A DNA stretch of 64,000 nucleotides, taken from assembly GCA_963575745.1 (NCBI GenBank), contig CAUYUJ010005769.1, forward strand, positions 169,290-233,289, given 5' to 3'. Numbering within the stretch: position 1 is the first letter of the stretch; each line of letters opens with the position of its first letter. The stretch is from Prorocentrum cordatum (Eukaryota > Sar > Dinophyceae > Prorocentrales > Prorocentraceae). The notes under the pieces are model-generated. The model was given only the letters and a program-made list of their open reading frames with translations, searched no databases and was not told where the DNA came from. Shown piece after piece: positions 43,992 through 53,089 of the stretch. The translations under genes were made by a program, and so were the position numbers.

Positions 43992-45578
43992 GTGGCTGCA
44001 CCATTAGCAGTGTGCGAGCTGATTCTACATGGAAAGTGGAACCATATTCTTCTCAGGTCTTCGGACAAGCCTGTATGTGAGGAGCCACTTTGGATGCAGC
44101 AGCTGCGGAGAGGATCGGAGACGCCTGATTTTCCCCGACATCCCCCCGCTGATTTCGATCCCGGCACGATCCCGCAGCTCTTGGAGTCATTGTACGGTTC
44201 TCTGAAGCAGTGGGCACCCCGCATCCTGCGTGACCTTGACAGCTCGCACCCTGATAGCACGAAGCTGGCACACTATCTTTACGCAATCGATGCGAAAATG
44301 AAGAGCTCGAGGGACACAGGCATCGACGGTCGCCCAAATCAGCTTGCCACGACGGCGACCCGAGGCAGATTTTCACATTCGGCGTTGAAAATAGTGAATT
44401 GTCTTGCTGCGTCACTAAGACTCCTGAATCGGAATAACTTTAAAGAATCAGCAAAAGATATAGCTCTATCAGTTTTGCCAGTGGGATTGTCGAGCGATGT
44501 TGTCGAGATGATGAGCACGTACAAGTTGCCAAGTAAAAGCACCCTCCAACGATCACAATCAGTTTTTGATGCTGCCTTGGTGCGTTCCTTTCAGAAGCAA
44601 TGCCCCCTACACGATTCATATATGTGGATGTGGGCCGACGCAACTCCTCAACAAAATATTGGTGAGTTGTTTCTGGCAGAGATTCTATTGGTTGCGAAAT
44701 CTGATTTGGATGAGATGTTTAAAGTTGCCACGGAGTTTGCTAGATCGGGGCCCGTGCTGAAGACCGCCATTCAAGAGAGCCAGGCGGGCGACAGAGAGAA
44801 CTTAGACCTCATCCGGGACGCCTTACACAATCGAGCACGCTTATCGGGAACACTGAGCAACGCATTCAGACGGCACATCTTGCTTCCGCAATTCTTGGGG
44901 TCGGGGGCAGCCAAGTTAGAACATAAAGTCAGGGCCGTAGTATTCATTTTATGGATGATGTCATCTCCTCCCAGGCACATGAGTATACTCAGCGCGCTCA
45001 GGAACATCATAAGTTTCACGACGGATATGGGCACAGAGTTGGGGTTGGCAGATTTCGAAACGTACAGATTGGCAGACGTCCTACAACCCTGGCTGTTGGA
45101 CCAAGGGCGGGGTTCGGATGATCAGTTGCGCCCCGATCTCGGGTTCGAGAGCCACATTGTCAACTATGAAAGCGTTGCGCCTCAGGGAGTACTCGGAGAG
45201 AGAACTTTCGGACCAGCGTTGGCAGTATCGGGCATGCTGCATATTTTGCACAATTTGTCATGGTTCATGGACTCGAAGTTGCGGCATTTTGATATGTTTC
45301 TGACAGGCTTGAAATCGGTCTTAACATTGCTTCATTACAAACACTACAGGGTGCGATACGTGGACACCTGCATCCGAAAGGTACCTGCCTATGCTCATTT
45401 TGCAGCAAAGCTTGAGACGACGTTCTTCCCCATGTTCATAGACTGGCGATGGGGACAAATTGCAATGTGCATTCAACAGGTGCTCCCATGGAAGCATGTT
45501 TTGAAATCGACCTTTTCGGCGCAGAAGTTTAGGGAGTTGGACGCCGCAGCCGAGGACTTGGACACCGAACACTGTTGA
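43992..45578 (+). CDS. Transposase-like protein, catalytic-core exon (DDE/RNase H-like, inferred)
   Basis: A 528-codon open stretch, open in frame from about 43953, so the acceptor lies between there and 44010. Numbering from 43992: a helical N-terminal part; MWMWADATPQ with D216 at a predicted strand end; a ~125-residue spacer; IISFTTDMGTEL with D345; then FIDWRWGQI with R486-W487. Paired strand-end Asp motifs of this type are typical of RNase H-fold (DDE) transposases, and an RW motif also occurs in hAT enzymes. I recall similar uncharacterised proteins repeated many times in dinoflagellate genomes, with this same order of motifs. The predicted job is DNA cleavage and strand transfer of a mobile element in the nucleus; that is inference. 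The stop after DTEHC may lie past the true donor (GT at 45573-45574), because matching sequence resumes at 46.4 kb. Coding status is firm, function tentative. Confidence 0.7.
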   Translation: MAAPLAVCELILHGKWNHILLRSSDKPVCEEPLWMQQLRRGSETPDFPRHPPADFDPGTIPQLLESLYGSLKQWAPRILRDLDSSHPDSTKLAHYLYAIDAKMKSSRDTGIDGRPNQLATTATRGRFSHSALKIVNCLAASLRLLNRNNFKESAKDIALSVLPVGLSSDVVEMMSTYKLPSKSTLQRSQSVFDAALVRSFQKQCPLHDSYMWMWADATPQQNIGELFLAEILLVAKSDLDEMFKVATEFARSGPVLKTAIQESQAGDRENLDLIRDALHNRARLSGTLSNAFRRHILLPQFLGSGAAKLEHKVRAVVFILWMMSSPPRHMSILSALRNIISFTTDMGTELGLADFETYRLADVLQPWLLDQGRGSDDQLRPDLGFESHIVNYESVAPQGVLGERTFGPALAVSGMLHILHNLSWFMDSKLRHFDMFLTGLKSVLTLLHYKHYRVRYVDTCIRKVPAYAHFAAKLETTFFPMFIDWRWGQIAMCIQQVLPWKHVLKSTFSAQKFRELDAAAEDLDTEHC

Positions 45579-46389
45579 TATCCAGACTCACCACCCTCTT
45601 CTGTTTAGGGCCTGGGTCTTCGGTGAAATGCGTTCGGGGGCTCTTGGGAAGTTAAAGACTATAGTGTTCCCGGGGAGGCCCAAGGAGGATGAGGATCGAG
45701 GTTCGAGGGTCGAGGTCGTCGGAAGATGTTTGAATCTCTTGGGCCCCCAGGCGCCTCGTTGAGAGTTTCCAGGGGCGTCACTTCTCCGACACTGCGGGCC
45801 TCGGGGCATCAGGATAGCTTACATAATCTTGCATTGTTGATCCTGCGGGGCCTGATGGTGAGCAAATGGGGGCTCAAGCGGGTGAGTGGCTTTCGCCTGG
45901 GATGCATTCAAACTGCCCGAAAAGGCCCGGGGGCCAGGTGGGGCATCCGGCGAAGGGGCCTGGAGGGTTGCAGCACTTTGGAGATCCAGCATCGCAAGAG
46001 CCAAGCGCGCCACCTTTGCTCCAGAACCCGCTCTCGCTTGAGGGATTGTGTGCCTCATCCCTGGTCGACGAGCCAGCCCGTGGCTTGGCTGTCATAAGGT
46101 GCGAGGTCCAAGCGGACCCTTCTTCCCCTCCCAACTTCCATTTCCCTCATCATTTGGCGGCGAGCGCGAGGGGGTTGCGCGAGGCTCGAGAGGGGTGGCC
46201 TTCTAAGAAAGTCGTGGGGTTTCTGAGAAGCAGGCTGCTTCATGTAAACTCTCGCGGCTTCTAAGAGGCCCTCCAAATAACCCACCGCATCCTCAGAAGC
46301 CAACCTGTCGGCCCGCCTCCTTTTGCCCGCCCCTAGATCATGGTTGTCCTCCTGCTGCTCACTCATTCTCTTCCTCCTCCTGCTCACTC

Positions 46390-46823
46390 CTGTTGCTGCT
46401 CCTGCTACACAGGACCAGTCTGACCAGGATGAGGGCCCAGGAAAACAACGCAGCAAACAAGGCGAGGTTGATCCTCCAGCAATTCTTGCTACAGTGCAAT
46501 CGAGTTTCTTCTGGGGGTACATGGGCATGCTCAATATTATGCATTCGCTGATCGAAGGCTTCAGGGAGTGGAGCGAGGGGTGCGCATGCCACGATGTTCT
46601 TTCAGATTTGGACATGCATGAAAAGGAGCTCTTAAAATACTGCTCGAATGGCGAATGTTTGGACGAGTGTGTTTTAAAAGGGCTCCGTGCTCCTGAGATG
46701 GCAGCAGGGGACTGGAAGCGAGTGCTCGACAAACTCCTTGGAATTCAATTGCGCTGCCGCGCGTTACGTCCCCGCGTTTTGAGGTGTTGTGGTGGCTGGC
46801 ATGGTCTAGACACGGGGGCCTAA
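46390..46823 (+). CDS. Transposase-like gene, next exon
   Basis: The plus frame is TQDQSDQDEGPGKQRSKQGE, then FFWGYMGMLNIMHSLIEGFR, EWSEGCACHDVLSD, YCSNGECLDECVL, KGLRAPEMAAGDWKRVLDKL. The block W.EGCxCH ... C...C ... RAPEMAAG has a Cys/His pattern and reads as a continuation of the preceding exon. The upstream hydrophobic stretch (SCCSLILFLLLLTP) is probably intronic pyrimidine sequence, so the start shown is the likely acceptor region, not an ATG. The right end is uncertain: composition falls off after KLLGIQLR (about 46750). Confidence 0.6.
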
Positions 46824-47019
46824 GGGGGGTGGGGGAGTGCTTGAGAGTCAGCGGACACACCCGCCATCGATTTCGATGTGACGTCGGCGCGTTTCCATTG
46901 AGGGTTTCAAAGTCAGGGGCGTGGAGTAGACTGTTGACGCATGTCGGCCTCGATGCGCTCAGACTCCCTAACTATTGCTTCACAAGAAGTAGAACAAGAA
47001 AAACGAGACGACGCACGCC

Positions 47020-47811
47020 TGCCGCCGCATTGCGCGGTGGCGGGTAAATTTCGATATTCTCACGACAGAAGTTGTCCAGGACAATCTTTCGGAGAGCGAG
47101 GTTTCCACCTTGATGGTGGACTTACAGATGGCCAAAACGTGTGTGGAATCAGAGCTCGCCAACAAATTGTTCTTTTGGGATACTCTCCCTTGGAAGCTTG
47201 CTGCCTTGGCCCATCCTGACGAATCCACAGCACGAGCGAAAGCAAGCGAAATCTTAGCCGAATGGGGCCAGCTGGATCAGACGCCACAGAAGCACCACCC
47301 TTTGACGAACCAAGTGCTGCAATCCGAAGAAATTGTGCTGCAAATCCGACAATTTATTGATGGGGCTGGCCGGGACACTCTCTTGGATTTGCTCCCAGTG
47401 GTCAGCAGATTGCGATTCATACCGACCACTGAGCGCACTGTCGAGGGACGCTTTTCGCAAGCCGAGACGGCGACTGTAAACCGCTCTGCCCAACCATCGT
47501 ATGTAAGCACCGCTCTCCGTTTGAGTCAATGGCGGAAGGATTTGAAGAGGGGCCCCCACATTTTCGAGGACGTGGTGAGTACCTTTGATCACATTCGGAA
47601 GAAAGCTCGGATTGCATACGAATTGGGTTTGGAACGCTCCCCCCAACTCGCTGATCATTTGGTTTCTTATGAGGTGGGCGCTATTGGGCCACACGGCCAG
47701 CCAGTGCACCCGCAAGCTATCCGTGACATTGTTGGCCGTGTAATGTATGGTTGGGTGCCGAGTGAGCAGTATGTGTCCATGAAGGTCGCGAGGGTTGCGA
47801 ACAGGAAGTTG
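47020..47811 (+). CDS. Transposase-like gene, exon with ER..FS-like motif
   Basis: The frame is open from before 47023 (RRIARWRVNFDILTTEVVQD) through LSESEVSTLMVDLQ, FFWDTLPWKLAALAHPDEST, ARAKASEILAEWGQ, RLRFIPTTERTVEGRFSQAE and VSTALRLSQWRKDL to YGWVPSEQYVSMK. The phrase FIPTTERTVEGRFS (E at 47431-47433) resembles the ER.FS signature near the C-terminus of hAT transposases, where a catalytic Glu is expected; this comparison is inference. The exon runs into 23 consecutive A at 47812-47834. A possible donor AAG|GTCGCG lies near 47785. Confidence 0.65.
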
Positions 47812-48260
47812 AAAAAAAAAAAAAAAAAAAAAAAGGTTTCGTTCCAGCGTGGGTGGTGCCCCACGAGATGTGACATACGAGAACATGTACGAGAAAGCGT
47901 TCTTTGATCATTTCAGGGCCCAAGCTATTCACAGGGATGTGATATATATATATATATATGTTGGACCTTGAGAACGCTACTGGTGTCGAGATTGCACGTG
48001 GCCTCGTAGATAAAAGGAGGAGAACAGCTGCGCCTGGAGGTGCATCGTTGCAGTTAGAAGATGGTTGTGAATATGGTACTGCTGTTTTGGACCCTTTGGC
48101 ATCCGCGTATGTTTATTTCAGTTTGGTGAGATCGAATTTCAGTCATTCTCGAAAGATGTTTCTCCCTCCAGCGTCGGCATACGATTTCGGTCCCGACGAC
48201 ACGGCCATCGTCCTGCACGACCATGTTTTCTCTGCCGGCGATGGGACGGTGCTCCGTTTC
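47812..48260 (+). CDS. Transposase-like gene, continuation across poly-A and (TA)n
   Basis: After the A23 run the protein-like reading continues one frame over: VGGAPRDVTYENMYEKAFFD, HFRAQAIHRDV, a short Ile-Tyr repeat from a (TA)n microsatellite (47942-47958), then MLDLENATGVEIARGLVDKR, LDPLASAYVYFSLV and FDGPDDTAIV-like sequence (read YDFGPDDTAIVLHDHVFSAG). An A-tract of 22 or 25 would join it directly to the preceding frame. Alternatively the A-tract lies in a small intron. The right donor is near 48250. Confidence 0.55.
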
Positions 48261-50580
48261 GTTTTCTGTTGCAACCGTCTTCCTCATTGCCCTCTTTCTT
48301 CATCTTTTCTTCCCGCTACTCCCGCTCCTCCTCCTCCTTCTCCTCCTCCTCATCCTCCTCCTCATCCATCCTTGCTGCGTGTAAGTAACGCCTGATTGCC
48401 TCGCCGCCCAGACGTCCCCCGAGGGGTGTTCAAAGGTCCACTCATTGCGCGTGGGAGGTCCTCGCAATTTCCACTCATTCCGCGTGGGAGGTCCTCGCAA
48501 TTTCCACTCTTTCCGCGTGGGGTCTGGGCAAACAACGCGGCACTATACCTCCCTCCCCTCGTCGGTATATGTGAGCCTGCAGCCGAGCAATATGGCAGGA
48601 AACACGGTGGCCGTGTTGTCCCGCCTCGGCAATGTGTGCGTGCATGAGGACACGGGCGCCCCTCCCTGCCCTTGCCCCACCCATTATATTCATATGTATA
48701 TATATATGTATAAAGATATATACATATATGAACATTTGCATGTGTCGTTCTCCCCCTCTGGTGTGTCCCGAAGGTGAGATGGGGAGGACTGAGGGACGAA
48801 GAGGGAGGGAGGAAGAGGAGAAACGAGGGGTGAAGGGGAGGAGGAGGAGGAGGAGGAGGAGGAGGAAGAGGAGAGATAAGAAGGACGTGATTGAAGAGAA
48901 CACTATAACAATGATGAAGACTACGAAGGGAGATGACGGAGTACTTCGTAATGGGCATGGGCAGGTGGCGGGCAATGCCCCCTCATCCCCGCTCTTCCTC
49001 CTCCTCATACCTTTCCTAACGTTTCTCTCCTCATCCCATTCCTCCTCCTCCTCCTCCTCCTCCTCCTCCTCCTCCTCCTACTCCTCCGCATCCTCCTCCT
49101 CATGATGAGCATTCATCGCGGGGCCCTCGGGCACTCACATCGGGGCCGGGCCGCCTTGGGGCCCAATGGGCCACTATTTGGGATTCTCTTGGAGCCCTCT
49201 TGTGGCATCTGTGGGCCCTGTCGGAGCTGTTCTGGACCCTCTGGGGCTCTCGTGGAGCAGGCTTGGAGCATTCTTGGGGCAGCTCGAGGCGCGTGTGGAC
49301 CTTCCTGTAGCGTCCTTGCGCTGTAGTTTGTCCCTCTTGCGCTCCTCTGGGGTCCTTCTTAGACCAGCTTGGGCTCCGTTGAGGCAGTGCTGGGCCACGC
49401 GCCGCGCGGGCTTTATTGATCTCGCCTCTGGGATGTGCTGGGCCTCCCTGGGGAAAAATCGATCATCTAGAACTGGTGGGATTCACGAAGACAAAGGAGG
49501 AGGAGGAGGGGGAGAAGCAGGAGGGGGAGGAGGAGGAGGAGGAGGAGGAGGAGGAGGAGGAGGAGGAGGAGGAGGAGGAGGAGGAGCAGAGAGGAGGGAT
49601 ACTGATTGACGATAAGGGTACTGGGGCGATCATCAGGAAGATGAGAGGGATGAGGAGAGATGTGGAGAACGAGGGAAAACCGCAGTGATGAGGATAATGG
49701 CCTCGAGGATGACGAGGGCAGAGCAATAACGGTTGATGGGAATGGGCAAGCGGCTTAGCGGGGTGCTACTCGTCCTCTTCCCTTTTTCCCTCCACTCCTC
49801 CACCGCCACCTTGCCACCAGAGTCCATGGTGAGGCCCTCGCGTTGCTATCTCTGGGCTGCCTTCGGGCTATGTGCGCCCGCGTTGGGGCCTTCTTGTGAC
49901 CTTGTGGGGCCCTCTTGGAGCCACGTTTGGCCCTCGGAGGGCAATCTTGGAGCCTTCGTGGCACATCTCGGGCACTTGTAAGCCATCTTCGGGTCGTCTT
50001 GCGCTCTCGCGGAGCCCTCTGGAGCCGCCCGGGGCTCCTCTCGACGCAATGTTGGGCCCATTTGAGGTACTCTTGGCGCAGTTCTGAGTCATGAACCATA
50101 TTGCAGCCCTTTGGGTTTTAATAATATTATCCTTATTCCACAAGTAGGCATAAGTAGTAACCAATATGTCGCGTTGATAGTTGATCATTATTCATATTTG
50201 GATTCTCGTGCGGTGCGTTTGTAGCCTGTTAGACTCCCAGGAACCATGAGGCTCTCGCATGTCCCGACGTCTGGGGGTGCACTAGGGTCGTCGCGAGGGC
50301 TCTTGGCCCCCCACCCCCCTCCCGAACGAGCCAGGGGAGGCTCCGGGAGGGGAAGAACACTTAGGTGAGCCTGGGTGCCCCTGGGGCGAGGGGCCTGTGG
50401 GGCTGGGTTTCGTGTGTATGAAACATATTCGAAGTCTTAGGGCTAGGACTAGGAATCAGGGTTCTGGGAATCCATTGGATTTATGTTGAGGCATTGGGTG
50501 CACAGCTGTCAGAAGTCATCCTGAATCGTTCGGGGGGTCCAAGGCTCATGTGTTACAAATCGTGGTCCCTTTGACTTTAG
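48261..50580. other. Large intron of the split gene (inferred)
   Basis: Carries (CTC)n, (GGA)n (48836-48875, 49495-49590), (TCC)n (49040-49100), three tcctcgcaatttccactc-type repeats (48435-48520), and two fields of CTTGGGGCCC-type repeat (49130-49400, 49830-50070). It ends in a good acceptor, ccctttgactttag, at 50580. No independent gene is supported inside. Confidence 0.5.
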
Positions 50581-52360
50581 TTTTCCGGACACGCGGCTAC
50601 TGCAGTTGTTCCAAACGATTGCGCTCAAGGGCCTCGCATCCTTGCATGAATTCCATTCGGTGAGATTTGATTTCACGTTTCATGGCGGTCGGCATCGTCC
50701 GCCCTCCACCGAGGATCTATTGACGGCGTGGGGATTTGATCAGAATCTATATTACATGTTCAAACACTTGGAGCCTGAACAAAATATCATCACCTGTTTG
50801 GGCGCTATGATCCGGGCGCATGCGTTCCCCAACAGCAACAACTTTTGCGCGACGGGTGAGTTCAACGAGGGCATGCTGAAAGAAACTATGAACAAACTAC
50901 TTGGGTACGGCTTGGTAGAATACAAAGGAGAGCAGGCGGGCACCACTGAATGGCAACTCACCCGAGCTGGATCTAAAGCAGTCGTTCCAATACGGAGACT
51001 TGTGGGTCGCGGCCCTGCTGTCACCAAGAGGCCCGCGGATCACATCCCCATCACCGACCTTACCACTTTAGAATTGCTCGATATGCTTCGACGGGAGGGT
51101 TGGACATGGGAGCTCAAGCGAAAAGGCAGAGAAGCAGAACCATACGAGCATGGGAAGTCAAGCAAAATATTCCGCACCACTGGTTTGAAATTGCTAGGGG
51201 CATATGCTCATTGTCTCCTGATGGCAGAAGATATTGCCCACATTCACGGGATTGTGAGGATTGAGCACGGCAAGAAAGCATCGTACTACACTAAGTTGTT
51301 GAAGTTCGATGCTCGTCCTGATCCAGATGGCGAATCTCGACCTGCCCTATGTTTGGACGATCCATTTGGTGGGGCGGTTCCCCTGGAGGACGCCGAGGCC
51401 GCAGATCTAGGTGGCGCTATGGCAGACGAGCTGTTTGGTAAAAGCGACGAAGGTAATGATGAACATGGAGAGGACGCAGAAGAGGAAGACGATGATTTCT
51501 TGGAGGACCTCTTCGATGACGAAGGTGACGACTCAGGCGGCCCCCCTGGCGGCCCAGGAGGATCAGACGGTCACGGCGGAGACGGGGGAGACGGCGACGG
51601 CGGCGCCACGGGTGGAGCAGAAGTTCTGGTCGTTGAGCCGTCGCCAGCTTCGCCGCGGTCGCATCATGGAGGTACGGCTACGCCTGTGGGCGGCACAGCT
51701 ACGCCTGTGGGCGGTATGGCTACGCCGCTGCCACCGCCGTCGCCGCGCTCTCCTGAACCTGAAGAGTGTGACGGCGGCGCGGACTCACTTGTGGTACTAC
51801 CGGTCGTCTCGCAGGAGGAACCTGCTCAGTATTCACCTTCCCCTTTGTCTCGTGAGCCTGGTGAAGGGGGCGGTGGTTCCGACGTACGTGGTGGCGAAGC
51901 TGAACGCAGCCAGACTCCAAGTCCAGCACCAAGCCAGCACCCAGACGACGCTGGGGCTGATGACTCCCCAGAGCCACCCCCAGATCCTCCACCTCCTGCT
52001 GTGCGCCATCGACGGGACGAGAATCACCGTTGGGGACAATTTCTCATGACGTGGGTAGTGCCATCAGCAGTGCGTGGTCCCCGTGGTGGCTGGCAGGCTA
52101 CGTGCCCTCATCACAAGTTGAATGACAGAACTAGTTGCACCAAACGAGTGAATATTCGTGCTGACGAGGATTCTGGCAGAGTGCTTTCGATGCTGAAAGC
52201 GTGGTGTTTGCATGGCGGCCTCGTGCACTACAAGAGAGACCACGGTGCCATCGATCCCCGAGACTTACCTATTTTTTCAGAGGAGGTCCCCCGGGCTGGG
52301 CAAATGGTAGTCAAAGAAATCCAAGTCTCGTCAAGCGTCAAGCTCAAGGAGGGCCAGGGT
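50581..52360 (+). CDS. Transposase-like gene, winged-helix-like and Cys/His exon
   Basis: Opens after tttgactttag with FPDTRLLQLFQTIALKGLAS. The N-terminal ~200 residues contain two helix-rich repeats that resemble winged-helix DNA-binding folds (PSTEDLLTAWGFDQNLYYMF; LTTLELLDMLRREGWTWELK). A ~200-residue disordered linker follows: an acidic run, Gly/Asp-rich sequence and three GG(T/M)ATP repeats (51400-52010). Then comes a Cys/His cluster, WQATCPHHKLNDRTSCTKR ... LKAWCLHG, with Cys codons at 52102, 52136 and 52205, which could bind zinc. The frame stays open to 52675, but composition degrades after VSSSVKLKEGQG, so the donor is probably near 52360. DNA binding is inferred from the architecture. 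Coding status is firm. Confidence 0.7.
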
Positions 52361-52738
52361 ATTTTGCGCACATGTCCTTCGCAAGCGTTGCTGTCTCGGG
52401 CCCTGGGCATGGCGCCCAAGCAGGCAGGACGCCTCTGGTTGAGCAAATCAACGTGGGCCCCTTTGAGCTTGACCACACTCTGTCTGCAAGTCTCCCCTCT
52501 CTACTTCTATCATCCTCGTGCCCCTTCATGTGTAATCCTTCGTTTGTCTCTCTCTCTCTCTCTCTCCTTTCTTTCAGTGCCTCCGTTTATGTCCTCCCTG
52601 CCGGGCCACTCTCGCTCCCTCTTTCCCTGGACCTGGCTGACCCCCAAATGTTTCTTCGAGCCTTACCCCCCTTGAGCTCCGCGAAGGAGGGGAGCCCGAG
52701 AGAGGGGAGGGGAGGGCAGGGGAGGTCCGATGACGTAA

Positions 52739-53089
52739 GGACGGAAGCGGAGAGCGGAGGGCCGTGTCGCAGCCCAGGCTCTCGACGAGGAGCTCGCGAG
52801 GCTCCCGCCGCCGACGGCCCCGCCGCTCTCGGACGAGCAGCTGGACGCAGAGGCGGCGGCTGCGGGTGGACGCGGCCGAGGGCGAGGAGGGCGAGGAGGA
52901 CGAGGCGGAGACCCAGGCCGGGGCCGAGGGCGAGGACGCCGCGGCCGAGGCCGCGGTCAGGCTGGCCGGGGCCGAGGCGGCAGAGGCCGCGGCGCCGCCA
53001 CGAGCGACGAGGACAGAAGCTCCAGCGGGAGCGGGAGCACGTCCAGTTCGGACTCTGACTCGGATTCAGGGTCGGACGATTCAGACTAA
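52739..53089 (+). CDS. Transposase-like gene, terminal exon with RGG box and Ser/Asp tail
   Basis: In the frame ending TAA at 53087-53089 the sequence reads RKRRAEGRVAAQALDEELAR, LPPPTAPPLSDEQLDAEAAA, then repeated GRGRGGRG (an RGG-type nucleic-acid-binding box), and ends with SDEDRSSSGSGSTSSSDSDS plus more Ser/Asp. An in-frame TAA at 52736-52738 immediately precedes it, within a plausible acceptor gacgtaag, so it is an exon. The other two frames give Arg- or Ala-rich shadows. An RGG box with a Ser/Asp tail is a C-terminal style I associate with dinoflagellate repeat-family proteins. Confidence 0.6.
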   Translation, partial: GRKRRAEGRVAAQALDEELARLPPPTAPPLSDEQLDAEAAAAGGRGRGRGGRGGRGGDPGRGRGRGRRGRGRGQAGRGRGGRGRGAATSDEDRSSSGSGSTSSSDSDSDSGSDDSD

